From contig FOFK01000002.1 in assembly GCA_900110975.1 (NCBI GenBank), positions 182,820 through 246,819 on the forward strand: 64,000 nucleotides of DNA, in the 5' to 3' direction. Shown here piece by piece: positions 47,784-57,124 of the stretch. Under the pieces are notes generated by a model that was not told the origin of the DNA, ran no database searches, and saw only the letters and a list, made by a program, of their open reading frames with translations. Numbering within the stretch: the stretch's first letter is position 1; each line of letters begins with the position of its first letter. The DNA is from Lachnospiraceae bacterium RM5 (lineage in GTDB: Bacteria > Bacillota > Clostridia > Lachnospirales > Lachnospiraceae). The translations under genes and the position numbers were made by a program.

Positions 47784-49943
47784 TCACCCTCCATTCAATA
47801 CATTAGAAAATTTTGTATAATCCGTATATCTATACTTAAAAATAACATCTTTACCATTACTATATCCCTTACCTCCGTTTATATCACTTGATGAAAAATT
47901 AAGTATTCTTTCTTTATCATTTGTAATTATACATTCATTTGGATTATTTATTTTCCAAGAAATATTATCCTTAGAAACATTGAAGCCTATATTTTTAAAC
48001 CATTGTACAAACTCATCATATGTTTCAAGCTCAGCAATCGTAGCAACATATTCACCAATTGAATGTTTCCATACTTCAACAAAATTACTACCATCATATT
48101 TTAAAATAAAAATTATTATTCCATCGCCATCACTAAAATAATGTCCAATATCCTTATATTCAAATATGATATATGGATAATTATTCTTTTTCACAATATA
48201 AGAATTAAAATATACATCATAATTTATTTTTTCATATAGCACTTCATCGTTACAAGTGCCATAAAGATTTACTTTAGACGCCTTTAAAACGATTCCTGTA
48301 TTTTCTTTTTCATAAATTTCTGCAACTAAATTATAGTAATATCCATCTATTTCTCTACTATATTTTTTATCCATTCTTAGAACCATCATTTCATTTTTTC
48401 CATCACAATCAAAATCATATACTTTAGCAGATAAAATACCATTTGGATATAACCAATTTATTTTATAAGCATTTTCAGATGTCATTACACCTGAAAACTG
48501 ATTATTTTTTGAAATTCCATATTTAGGAATTAAGTTGTTTTTTAAATACAGATAAAAATCATCTAATTTTCTATATGCATTTTTCTCACTTCCAGGCGCA
48601 GAATCTCCTTTGTATTTAACCTCTATTTGTATTCCCTCTAATCTGAATCCATAACCACTTGTTCCTGATATTGCACCATTTTTAGCCCATCCCAACCAGC
48701 CAAACTTTTGTGCATGAGTACGATAATAAATATCAAACTCATTTGCAAGATTTCCTGTAAGCTTTATCTGAATAGCTTCTAATCTTAGTTTCTTTCCTAC
48801 AGTTCCAGATATAGCCCCATTACTTTTAAATTCACTTTCCCAACCAAGTTTTTGAATATGTGTCTTATAAGATATTCCACCAGAAGTGCCACTTTGATTT
48901 TTTGATATGTATATTTTTATTCCTTCAAGTCTTTTTGCCTTTCCAACGGTTCCAGATACTTTCCCATTAGTCACCTCTTTTTGCCAGCCATAGTTTTGTA
49001 CATGTGTTGTATAACTTATAACAGGAACTTTACTTATATCATAACACGCTTTCATACTTGTCCCTGTAGGTGCTGCATTTCCCTTTTTTACAAGTTTAAT
49101 TTGTATAGCCTCTAATCTGTATGAAAATCCTTTTGTTCCAGAATCAGAACCATTTTTAGTCCATCCTAGCCAACCATATTTTTGTGCATATGCCCTATAA
49201 TAGACATCATAATATTTTTGAACATTTCCGGTTAATTTAACCTGAATAGCTTCTATCCTTAACCCTTTACCACTTGTTCCCGCTGAAACACCATTACTCT
49301 TCCAACCCTGCCAGCCTTGTTTTTGAATATAAGCCCTATATGTTATTCCTCCACCATATCCATTATTTTCAAGTTTAATCTGAAGTGCTTCTACTCTTTT
49401 TGATTTTCCTAACGTACCTGACGTGGTTCCATTTTTTACAAAATTTTGCCAGCCATAACTTTGTACATGTGTTTTATAATTCACCGAAACATCATATTGC
49501 GTTGTCGTACCTGAAGAAGGCGTACTATTAGATAAAGTTGTAAATTCACACATCGGTCCAAAATGATCAATATTATTATAAGTAACATAAAATTGATATT
49601 TATATTTTGTCCCTGGTGATAATACAAGCTTACTTCCTGTTTCAGAGTTAATGTCATACCAAATATTTAAATATGTTCCACTAACACTTGTAACTTCTCC
49701 TGCCTGTGCAATCAAATTTCCATTTGCATCAAAAAAATTACATCCAGCCCATTGAAAATTTTCTCTTTCTGATACATCAACTCTCGCATAAACCGTAGCG
49801 TTAGTATACGTAATATTAGATACTGAAGATGTCCACGAAGTACTTTCTGCATATGTGGGTAATGAACTTAAATCTAAATTACACAATACCGCTGCAAAAA
49901 ATAAAACAATTGAAAATAATATCCCCAAAAAACTTTTTCTCAC
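47784..49943 (-). CDS. secreted ChW-repeat protein with Fn3-like head and unknown C-terminal domain
   Basis: The start is a GTG with AGGCGG upstream; no ATG fits. The 719-residue product has a signal peptide (about 1-32), a fibronectin-III-like domain (about 35-140), six ChW repeats (about 150-460) and a C-terminal region of about 240 residues containing YDFDCDGKNEMMVLRM, a calcium-loop motif as in FG-GAP/VCBS-type repeats. First gene of the unit 49943-41506, transcribed from the operator-bearing promoter at 50083. Confidence 0.82.
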   Translation of the reverse strand: MRKSFLGILFSIVLFFAAVLCNLDLSSLPTYAESTSWTSSVSNITYTNATVYARVDVSERENFQWAGCNFFDANGNLIAQAGEVTSVSGTYLNIWYDINSETGSKLVLSPGTKYKYQFYVTYNNIDHFGPMCEFTTLSNSTPSSGTTTQYDVSVNYKTHVQSYGWQNFVKNGTTSGTLGKSKRVEALQIKLENNGYGGGITYRAYIQKQGWQGWKSNGVSAGTSGKGLRIEAIQVKLTGNVQKYYDVYYRAYAQKYGWLGWTKNGSDSGTKGFSYRLEAIQIKLVKKGNAAPTGTSMKACYDISKVPVISYTTHVQNYGWQKEVTNGKVSGTVGKAKRLEGIKIYISKNQSGTSGGISYKTHIQKLGWESEFKSNGAISGTVGKKLRLEAIQIKLTGNLANEFDIYYRTHAQKFGWLGWAKNGAISGTSGYGFRLEGIQIEVKYKGDSAPGSEKNAYRKLDDFYLYLKNNLIPKYGISKNNQFSGVMTSENAYKINWLYPNGILSAKVYDFDCDGKNEMMVLRMDKKYSREIDGYYYNLVAEIYEKENTGIVLKASKVNLYGTCNDEVLYEKINYDVYFNSYIVKKNNYPYIIFEYKDIGHYFSDGDGIIIFILKYDGSNFVEVWKHSIGEYVATIAELETYDEFVQWFKNIGFNVSKDNISWKINNPNECIITNDKERILNFSSSDINGGKGYSNGKDVIFKYRYTDYTKFSNVLNGG

Positions 49944-50080
49944 TCCATATACCGCCTTTCTTTATACACCTAATAATTTTCCATAAGATAAAAAATTTCC
50001 CATTTGTTTTTTAAAATTCATCCCCTTTTTCAAAACAGCTAACTTCCCTTTATATTCACACGTACACAATAAACTTATAT

Positions 50081-50111
50081 AAATTATAACTCAATAGAGT
50101 TATAATTTCAA
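50081..50111 (-). promoter_or_regulatory. promoter of the three-gene ChW unit with palindromic operator
   Basis: The minus strand has TTGAAA, 17 bp, TATAAT. A perfect palindrome with 12-bp arms (AAATTATAACTC, centre AATA) at 50081-50108 covers the spacer and -10. The XRE gene starts about 90 bases away in the other direction, so its product is the obvious repressor. The same arrangement recurs at 52477. Confidence 0.7.
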
Positions 50112-50132
50112 TTTATTATTCTTTATTTCATC

Positions 50133-50161
50133 TTCAAATTTATTAAATTTTTAAATACAAT
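50133..50161 (+). promoter_or_regulatory. predicted promoter of the XRE regulator gene
   Basis: TTCAAA and TACAAT are separated by 17 bp, about 35 bases before the XRE start. It is downstream of, not inside, the palindrome, so autoregulation would act from an upstream site. Confidence 0.45.
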
Positions 50162-50195
50162 TAAACAAAATAATTATGACAAGGAAAAGAAAAAA

Positions 50196-50525
50196 ATGAT
50201 AGAAGATCAGGTTATTAAACGAATTAATTTTCTTTTAGAATTCAATCATTGGAGTGTATATAAACTTGCCAAGGAATCTTCAATTCCTTACAGCAATTTG
50301 AATAACATTTTTAACAGAAACACCTGCCCAACCATTCCTACTCTACAAAAAATCTGTAATGGATTTAATATTTCACTTTCTGAATTCTTTGAATTTGAAA
50401 AGAATCCTTTAAGAATTGATACTATTTCTTCTGATGAGCAAAATATTATAAACACATATAGAGTTTTAGCTGCAAATGACAAAAAGCTTTTAAATGCATA
50501 TTTAAGAGGTTTATCAAAACAATAA
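50196..50525 (+). CDS. XRE-family HTH transcriptional regulator
   Basis: The 109-residue protein has an N-terminal helix-turn-helix (about 5-62; YKLAKESSIPYSNLNNIFNR, then TIPTLQKICNGFNISLSEFF), typical of small Cro/CI-type repressors. The C-terminal helix (EQNIINTYRVLAANDKKLLNAYL) probably dimerises. AAGGAAAAG precedes the ATG. It is divergent from the ChW unit and flanks the palindrome at 50081. Its 3' half is duplicated at 41227. Confidence 0.93.
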   Translation: MIEDQVIKRINFLLEFNHWSVYKLAKESSIPYSNLNNIFNRNTCPTIPTLQKICNGFNISLSEFFEFEKNPLRIDTISSDEQNIINTYRVLAANDKKLLNAYLRGLSKQ

Positions 50526-50561
50526 AAAACGATAATTCAAATCATTGAATTATCGTTTTTT
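50524..50561. terminator. bidirectional terminator after the XRE gene (cassette copy 2)
   Basis: A 17-bp stem including the flanking A and T runs, loop ATCA. It separates the XRE gene from the convergent LRR-ChW gene. Confidence 0.85.
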
Positions 50562-50589
50562 TTATAAAAATTTTACACGCTAAATCATC

Positions 50590-52371
50590 TTATTTTTTTC
50601 TATATTTTCCTGTTGCACTTCCAGGTGACATAGTATTTTTATATACTAATTGAATCTGAATTGCCTCGAGCCTGTATCCAAAACCTGCAGTTCCTGCAGA
50701 CTCTCCATTTCTAGCCCATCCCATCCAGCCAAACTTCTGAGCCTGAACTCTATAATATACATCAAAATATTTAGCAAGATCACCTGTTAATTCTATCTTG
50801 ATTGCCTCTAATCTATATTCCTTTCCATAATCCCTTGTTGGTTCACCATTTGCAATATAATCATTCTGCCATCCTATTTTTTGCATATGTGTTTTATATT
50901 TTATGCCACCTAAATATCCTTTACTATCAGATACATTTATCTGTATTGCTTCAATACCTTTAGCTTTTCCAATTGTTCCTGATAAAATACCATTAGAAAC
51001 AAAATTCTTTTCCCAGCCTGATATTTGAACTTTAGTCTTATATTTCAATACAGGAATTTTATTTTTATCATAAAAAGGATTTAGTCTAATGTTATTTGCA
51101 AATGATGTATCATCTCCATTTTTTACAAGTTTTATCTGTATTGCTTCAAGTCTGTATGCAAATCCTGAACTTCCAGCTGAATCACCATTTTTTGTCCAGC
51201 CCAGCCAGCCAAATTTTTCTGCCTGTACCCTGTAATATACATCAAAATTATTAGCTATAGGTCCACTTAATTTTATTTGTATTGCTTCTAATCTTAAACC
51301 TTTTCCAACTGTTCCCGATAATGCGTTATCTTTTGCAAAAGATTTTTCCCAGCCATTTTTTTGAACATGAGTTCTATATTCAACACTTCCGCATAAAGGA
51401 TCCAAAGCATTTCCTTCTTCATCAACAAGTTTAATTCTTATAGCTTCCAAACGTTTTGCTTTTCCAACCGTTCCTGATGTTTCTCCATCTGATACATAAC
51501 TCTTTTCCCAGCCATATGTTTGAATCTGAGTTTTATACTTAACAGAAACCGAATCACTACTCATATAAATAATTTTATCTGTAGCATCATCATATGCTAT
51601 TATTTCTTCAGAATCACGGTAATTACTATCGTATGAAAATTTTCCATTTGCTATTTTTTCTTTATAGTTTTTCACATCAATACTAGAAAATTTATTATTC
51701 CAGCAATGACATACTTTTAAATTTTCATAATTATTACTTATATCAAGATTTTCCATCGCATTATTATTACAACGAAGCGATATTAAACATAAATTCTTGC
51801 TTATATCCAGACTTCCTAATTTATTGTTATCGCAATATAAATATTTCAAGTTCACATTGTCATCCAGATTTATATTTTCCAAAGAATTATTTCCACAATA
51901 AAGATATTTTAAACCTATATCAGCATTTACATTTATCTTATTCAATGTATTATTACTTGCATCAATATATTCCAAATTTTCTTTATTACTTAAATCTAAT
52001 TCACTTATTTTATTAACATTACAATATAACTTTTCCAATTTTTCATTGTTACTTAAATTTAAATCTTCTAAATTATTATTATTACAATTTAATTCTTTTA
52101 AATTCCCAAAAATTCCTATTCCCTTGATGTCGTTAATTTGTTTATCAGATAAATCTACATTTTCAATAGCTTCAATCTCTTCAACACTTAATTTTTTATT
52201 TTTATCAACATCAACATTATCTAATATGTAATTTCTAAAAACTTCATCAGGAAAATTATTTTCATCAACAACTACTTCATCATCTGCATAAGCATTCTCA
52301 GAATTTACACCAATATAATATAATCCCCCAAAAAACATAATCAATACGATCAAACAACATATTTTTTTCAT
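50590..52371 (-). CDS. secreted LRR and ChW-repeat protein
   Basis: The ATG at 52371 (GGAGG 11 bases before) opens a signal peptide; the frame runs upstream but without a ribosome site. The product has 593 residues: an EF-hand-like segment (NFPDEVFRNYI...DVDKNKKLSVEEI, about 40-75), eight or nine internalin-like LRRs (about 80-240; LxxLxCNNNxLxxLDLSxN) and six ChW repeats (about 270-590). It is a one-module version of the protein at 11411. The operator at 52477 suggests control by the same XRE protein. Confidence 0.87.
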   Translation of the reverse strand: MKKICCLIVLIMFFGGLYYIGVNSENAYADDEVVVDENNFPDEVFRNYILDNVDVDKNKKLSVEEIEAIENVDLSDKQINDIKGIGIFGNLKELNCNNNNLEDLNLSNNEKLEKLYCNVNKISELDLSNKENLEYIDASNNTLNKINVNADIGLKYLYCGNNSLENINLDDNVNLKYLYCDNNKLGSLDISKNLCLISLRCNNNAMENLDISNNYENLKVCHCWNNKFSSIDVKNYKEKIANGKFSYDSNYRDSEEIIAYDDATDKIIYMSSDSVSVKYKTQIQTYGWEKSYVSDGETSGTVGKAKRLEAIRIKLVDEEGNALDPLCGSVEYRTHVQKNGWEKSFAKDNALSGTVGKGLRLEAIQIKLSGPIANNFDVYYRVQAEKFGWLGWTKNGDSAGSSGFAYRLEAIQIKLVKNGDDTSFANNIRLNPFYDKNKIPVLKYKTKVQISGWEKNFVSNGILSGTIGKAKGIEAIQINVSDSKGYLGGIKYKTHMQKIGWQNDYIANGEPTRDYGKEYRLEAIKIELTGDLAKYFDVYYRVQAQKFGWMGWARNGESAGTAGFGYRLEAIQIQLVYKNTMSPGSATGKYRKK

Positions 52372-52476
52372 AAAAACATATACCTCCATTTTTATTTTAT
52401 CCCACAATTTTTTTATTTTACAATCACATCTCCTCCCAACTACATATTTACATACGTTCACTAAATCATTAATAAT

Positions 52477-52505
52477 ATTATAACTCAATAGAGTTGTAAT
52501 ATCAA
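52477..52505 (-). promoter_or_regulatory. promoter of the LRR-ChW gene with the same palindromic operator
   Basis: The minus strand has TTGATA, 17 bp, TATAAT, with 10-bp arms ATTATAACTC / GAGTTGTAAT (one mismatch) around AATA. The architecture is identical to that at 50083, but no XRE gene follows here: the terminator of the cassette comes right after. Confidence 0.7.
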
Positions 52506-52533
52506 TTTTATATTTCAATTAAATTCTATACAT

Positions 52534-52570
52534 AAAAAAAGATAATCCAACTCATTGAATTATCTTTTTT
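52534..52570. terminator. terminator of the XRE cassette copy 3, now serving the ATPase relic
   Basis: The stem AAAAAAGATAATCCAA and its partner around CTCA resembles the other two cassette hairpins with a few changes. Between it and the operator only about 30 bases remain, so the regulator gene was deleted. Confidence 0.75.
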
Positions 52571-52610
52571 ATCAATTTCTATCCAGTTTTTAATTATTAT
52601 ATATTTCTTA

Positions 52611-53807
52611 TTAATTCATATAGTAATCAATATTCCAACCTAAATATAATGGCAAATTAATAGTTAATGTCTTTTCATATATATTTTTCGCAATATTCTT
52701 TCTTGATAATTTAAATCCAATTTCTGAGTTATATTTTTTACAAAATTGTCTATAACTTTTCGCTTGTGTATTGTCTGCTGATTTCACCTCAATTGGTATT
52801 ATCCTGCTATTATCCTCTATTAAGAAATCAACCTCCGCCGAATTTCCTGATCTCCAAAAATATGGTGTCTTTCCCAATGAAACAAGTTCATTTAAAACAT
52901 AATTTTCTGCTAATGCACCTTTATATTTTATATACATTCCTGTTTCATCTAATATTGTATTTGCTGATATATTGGATTTTACCCTTAACAAACCAATATC
53001 TGACATATAAACTTTAAAATATGTTTTATCTGCAAATCCAGAAATTGGCAATTCGGGTTTTTCTACTAATTCTGTTTGATATATTAGTCCGGCATCCTTT
53101 AACCAATTTAATGCTTCTTCAAGTTCTGCAGAACGTTTTCCTTTTTTAACATGAGAAAAAATAAATTTATTATTTTCTTTTGCTAACTGAACAGGTATCG
53201 AATCCCATATCCACCTTATTTTCATTATTTCATTTAACGGTGCATACTTTGAAAAATCATCTGCATAATCATTTAATATTTCTTTTTGAATTTCTTCAAC
53301 TTCCTCAATATCATTTGTCTGAACCCAGGTTTTTACTACCTCTGGCATACCTCCAACAATATAATATTCTTTTAATAATTTTTCCATTGGAGATAAATAT
53401 AATATGGGTATCTCTCTATCATAATTCCAATTTTTAAAAACATTAATTAGATCTTCCCTTCCGCATGCAATAACAAATTCCTTAAAATTCATCGGATATA
53501 ACTGCATACGATTTACTTTTCCAACTGGAAATGATATTTCTTCCCTCTTCAACGCAACACCAAGTAAAGATCCTGCACAAATTATATGTAAGTCTCTTAA
53601 GTTTTCACAAAAATATTTTAAAGATGTTATAGCTCTTGAACATCTTTGAATTTCATCAAAAAATATCAATGTCTTACCTTTAGAAATCTTTGTTTTATAT
53701 TTTTGTTCCAATTCCATTATTATTCTATTTACATCAAAATCATAATCAAAAATTCCAGATATACTGTCATCACTTTCAAAATTTATATAAACACAATTAT
53801 TATACAA
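52611..53807 (-). pseudogene. AAA_14/DUF4143 ATPase lacking its Walker A region
   Basis: The open frame of 398 residues begins at a TTG with YNNCVYINFES, which in intact family members follows about 45 residues carrying GARQVGKT. Walker B (TLIFFDEIQR), the CAGSLLG motif and the DUF4143 nuclease-like end (AEVDFLIED...PIEVKSAD) are intact. The frame begins exactly inside the first unit of the hairpin array at 53804-53922, and no N-terminal coding sequence exists beyond it. It most likely cannot bind ATP and is a relic. Confidence 0.75.
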
Positions 53808-53922
53808 AAAGTCCTACGACTTTTGCAACCAATCCACAAAAAGTCATACGACTTTTGCAGTTGGTTCACAAAAAGGCACCTGCAACTACAACTATAAACA
53901 AAAAAATCCTGCAAGATTTGCA
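53804..53922. repeat. array of four short hairpin repeats
   Basis: Units at about 53804-53826, 53836-53859, 53869-53884 and 53898-53922 share the plan ACAAAAA ... TTTTGCA with an inner inverted repeat (AAAAGTC / GACTTTT in the first two), about 32 bp apart. On the minus strand each hairpin runs into TTTTTG. The array sits at the broken end of the ATPase gene. The rest of the spacer to 54044 is plain AT-rich DNA. Confidence 0.7.
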
Positions 53923-54044
53923 ATTTCTTCCAAATCCCACAGGACCATATTTTCTCACATATATTTTTTCATATATTTTATATTACAATATAAATTTATT
54001 AAATCTATATATTTTAAATTATAGATATATTATATATACATTAT

Positions 54045-54977
54045 CTAAGGTGTTATTTCTCCATACTTAACACCAAGTTTTATTTCGCCTCTTCTTGATT
54101 CTATCATTTCACTAACAGTCACAAGCTGATATCCCTGCTCCTTCAACCAATTAATTGCTGGAATTATACCATCTGCCGTAGTCGGATATAAATCATGCAT
54201 AAGCAATATTGCTCCATCATATGAATTCTGCTCAACATAACCTAACAACTCTTCTGCATTTCTGAATTTCCAGTCTTCTGTATCAACTGACCACAAAACT
54301 ACAGGATTATTAATAAGTCCCATAACTCTTTCATCAATAGAACCATATGGAGGTCTTAAAAGAGTAGTTGACTGTTCCTGGCCTGTTATCTCTCTAAGTC
54401 TTATATTTACTGCATTTACCTGGTTTTTCACCTGCTCATCATCTGCAATTTTTATAAGATTAACATGTCCATATGTATGTCCACCAAGTTCGCAACCAAG
54501 ATCGTATGCTCTTTTGATTATATCTTCGTTTCCATCGATGTTATATCCAACTAAAAAGAATGTTGCCCTGCCTCCGGTCTGTTCTAAAGCATCTAAAATT
54601 CTTGGAGTAACTTCTCTGCTTGGTCCATCATCAAATGTCAACGCTATCATAGGCTTGTTTGGATCAATATTTTCTATATTGCTTTGACCACTGTTATTTC
54701 CTTCATTTCCTGAAGATGTAGTTTCTATCTCATTTTTTGATGTTTCATTTTCACCACTTTTATCTTTATTATCAGCATATTTTTTAGAATCATCTTTATC
54801 TGAATTTTTATCAGCTTTACCAGAATCTTCTTTTTTTGCCTCTCCTGCTGTAGCTGTTTTATTTACTGTTTTTATTTTTTTACTTTCTTTTTTTGTATTT
54901 GCAAGTATAATGCCTGCAATACTAATACAAATAATTAAAATAGTAACAATAGCTATAATTATTCTGTTTCGTTTCAT
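54045..54977 (-). CDS. membrane-anchored polysaccharide deacetylase (NodB family)
   Basis: The 310-residue protein has one N-terminal membrane helix (about 6-27) and a Lys/Asp/Ser-rich linker to about 105. A NodB domain follows: TFDDGPS (catalytic base and metal Asp), GGHTYGHVNL (metal His pair), RPPYGS and a terminal LLMHD. Family members remove acetyl groups from peptidoglycan or chitin-like glycans outside the cell. AGGAG precedes the ATG. The exact substrate is not visible. Confidence 0.92.
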   Translation of the reverse strand: MKRNRIIIAIVTILIICISIAGIILANTKKESKKIKTVNKTATAGEAKKEDSGKADKNSDKDDSKKYADNKDKSGENETSKNEIETTSSGNEGNNSGQSNIENIDPNKPMIALTFDDGPSREVTPRILDALEQTGGRATFFLVGYNIDGNEDIIKRAYDLGCELGGHTYGHVNLIKIADDEQVKNQVNAVNIRLREITGQEQSTTLLRPPYGSIDERVMGLINNPVVLWSVDTEDWKFRNAEELLGYVEQNSYDGAILLMHDLYPTTADGIIPAINWLKEQGYQLVTVSEMIESRRGEIKLGVKYGEITP

Positions 54978-55017
54978 TATCTTCTCCTGTTAAATCTAGC
55001 AAATCTATTTATAAATT

Positions 55018-55359
55018 GAGTAGAACATAAGCCGGGTTATGTATTAGATGATCATCTATCTAGTTCTATTATCGCTAATAGAATCAAGCGACCTACCCGA
55101 AATATTGACGGGCCGCCATAATTTCTGTTCGGTCTTGCTTCGAATGGGGTTTACACTGACCCTGCATGTTACCATACAGGCGGTGAGCTCTTACCTCGCC
55201 ATTTCACCCTTACTTACCTTAGGTAAGCGGTATTTTCTCTGTTGCACTTTCCTTAGAGTCGCCTCCACCAGACGTTATCTGGCATCCTGCCCTATGAAGC
55301 CCGGACTTTCCTCACTTGCATCCTTTCGGATATCGCAACCGCGATCATCAGTTCTACTC
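55018..55359 (-). ncRNA. rnpB: RNase P RNA
   Basis: The minus strand carries the conserved core GGAAAGTCCGGGC near the 5' end and the matching ACCCGGCTTATG near the 3' end. The ends GAGTAGAAC and GTTCTACTC pair as helix P1. About 342 nt long, with the overall pattern of the bacterial type A RNA. It cleaves the 5' leaders of tRNA precursors. Open frames across it are artefacts. Confidence 0.95.
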
Positions 55360-55369
55360 AACAAGAGCT

Positions 55370-55398
55370 ATTTTAACACTAATAGAAATTTTGGTAAA
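55370..55398 (-). promoter_or_regulatory. promoter of rnpB
   Basis: TTTACC, 17 bp, TAAAAT on the minus strand, with the -10 ending about 10 bases before the mature 5' end, as expected for a stable RNA. Confidence 0.75.
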
Positions 55399-55458
55399 GA
55401 AATTTTCAAAACGAAAAATATCTATGTCAAATATATCTCAATAAATAATCAAATTATA

Positions 55459-57123
55459 TTAAACATCAAAATAACTGCCACCAACAAATTCCCTTAAAAT
55501 AGAATTATTTGGTATACATTCAGTATCAACACCAAGGAAATAATCTAAAAACTTAAGAAGCCTTTTAGCTTCAAGATAAACCGGCGAACTTCTGTCAATA
55601 TCAAAAAGCAATGGCTCAGCAAAATGTTTAAGAACGGAAAGTTCATAGATAAGTGCCGAATTAAACATAACGTCAGCTTTTTCCTGATATGGGAAAATAT
55701 ATCTTTCCTCTCCATTTCTTACGGAATGCCAGCGCATAAGAGTTTCTTCCGCAGAAATTCCTCTGGTTCTTGCATCCCTTATAATCCTTCTTATTAATCT
55801 TCCATCCGTTGTAGATATCCTATTATGCTCATCAATATTAAGCTGTGTAAGGGCACTTATATAAATCTTAAACTTATTTTCCGCAGGCAGTTTATAAGTA
55901 AGTTCATCATTAATTCCATGAATTCCCTCAATAACAAGAATATCAGATTTTCTTAATTTTAATGTATTTCCATTATATTCACTTTTTCCTGTAATAAAAT
56001 TATAAGTTGGGAGGCTGACTTCTTTTCCTTCAAGAAGATCTACCATATCTTTATTAAATTGTTCAACATTAATTGCCTTTATTGTTTCAAAATCGTAGTC
56101 TCCGTTTTCATCTCTTGGAGTTTTACTTCTATCAAGAAAATAATTATCTACTGCAATTGGATGAGGAATAAGACCATTTGCTAAAAGCTGAATACTAAGT
56201 CTATGCGAAAAACTTGTCTTTCCCGAAGAAGAAGGACCTGCAATAAGAACAATTTTTTTATTCTTATCTTCGCTTATTTTTGTCGCAATCTCAGCAATCT
56301 TCTTTTCCTGAATAGCTTCTGCAAGTAATATAAGTTCTTTTGTTTTTCCCTTGGAAATACTTTCATTCAGCACACCTACATTATCAATGTGCATCTTTTC
56401 TCCCCACTCTTCAGATTCTTTTAATACATTAAATAATTTATTTTGCGGTTCAAATTTAGGAACAACAACAGGATTTTCTTTTGTAGGAAGCTGTAAAACG
56501 AATCCTTCATCATAAAGATACAAATCAAAATATTTTATATAACCGGTTCTTGGAACCATATATCCATAAAAATAATCTTCGTATCCTTTTAAACTATATA
56601 TATTTACCCTTGAAGCCCTTCTGAATTTAAACAACTTTTCTTTATCATACATTCTGTGTCTTCTAAAAAGATCTATGGCACTTCCTGTAGATATGGTTCT
56701 TTTATTAATTGGTAAATCATCATTTACAATCTTTTTCATTTTCATTTTAACCATATCAAGAAGCTCTTCATTAAGCTCTAAATCCCCTTTGATTGTACAA
56801 TAATATCCCTTACTTAAAGAATATCTTACATATATCTTATCAATATTTTTATTTCCCACTACATCGTAAAATGCTTTAAGCATAATAAGTGTTGCACTTC
56901 TTTTATATGCTTCAATACCCGGATTTGTCTTCGTTGTTATAAATTCAATCTCACAATTTCCTGATATTCTTTTAAATAATTCAGATAATCTTCCATTTTT
57001 CTTTGCAAGAACAATTTCCCCATCATATTTGTCCCTGAAATCATTTGCTATAGTAATTAAACTTGTCCCGTCCTCATACTCTCTCTCTTCCCCACAAACC
57101 TTAACTTTATACCTTTCTTCCAT
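55459..57123 (-). CDS. TGS-domain nucleoside (uridine-type) kinase
   Basis: The ATG at 57123 has GGGAGG eight bases before; 554 residues. A TGS-like N-terminal domain (about 1-65) and a region related to the second additional domain of threonyl-tRNA synthetase (about 70-220) precede a phosphoribulokinase/uridine kinase domain (about 275-480) with Walker A AGPSSSGKTS and VIEGIHGI. This fusion is typical of clostridia, where it is annotated as uridine or nucleoside kinase; the role of the ThrRS-like part is unknown. It begins one base after trmK ends. Confidence 0.88.
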   Translation of the reverse strand: MEERYKVKVCGEEREYEDGTSLITIANDFRDKYDGEIVLAKKNGRLSELFKRISGNCEIEFITTKTNPGIEAYKRSATLIMLKAFYDVVGNKNIDKIYVRYSLSKGYYCTIKGDLELNEELLDMVKMKMKKIVNDDLPINKRTISTGSAIDLFRRHRMYDKEKLFKFRRASRVNIYSLKGYEDYFYGYMVPRTGYIKYFDLYLYDEGFVLQLPTKENPVVVPKFEPQNKLFNVLKESEEWGEKMHIDNVGVLNESISKGKTKELILLAEAIQEKKIAEIATKISEDKNKKIVLIAGPSSSGKTSFSHRLSIQLLANGLIPHPIAVDNYFLDRSKTPRDENGDYDFETIKAINVEQFNKDMVDLLEGKEVSLPTYNFITGKSEYNGNTLKLRKSDILVIEGIHGINDELTYKLPAENKFKIYISALTQLNIDEHNRISTTDGRLIRRIIRDARTRGISAEETLMRWHSVRNGEERYIFPYQEKADVMFNSALIYELSVLKHFAEPLLFDIDRSSPVYLEAKRLLKFLDYFLGVDTECIPNNSILREFVGGSYFDV

Positions 57124-57124
57124 A

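Noticed and set aside
2400..53900. Insertion sequences or prophage as cause of the patchy surface-gene regions
   Set aside because: I saw no transposase, integrase or phage gene and no clear terminal inverted repeats; the rearrangements are explained by homologous and microhomology events.
53646..54070. Two overlapping plus-strand open frames across the hairpin array
   Set aside because: They only translate the array and the antisense of the ATPase relic; no ribosome site.
55048..55497. Plus-strand open frame of 149 codons
   Set aside because: It lies over the RNase P RNA gene, a frequent false gene call.
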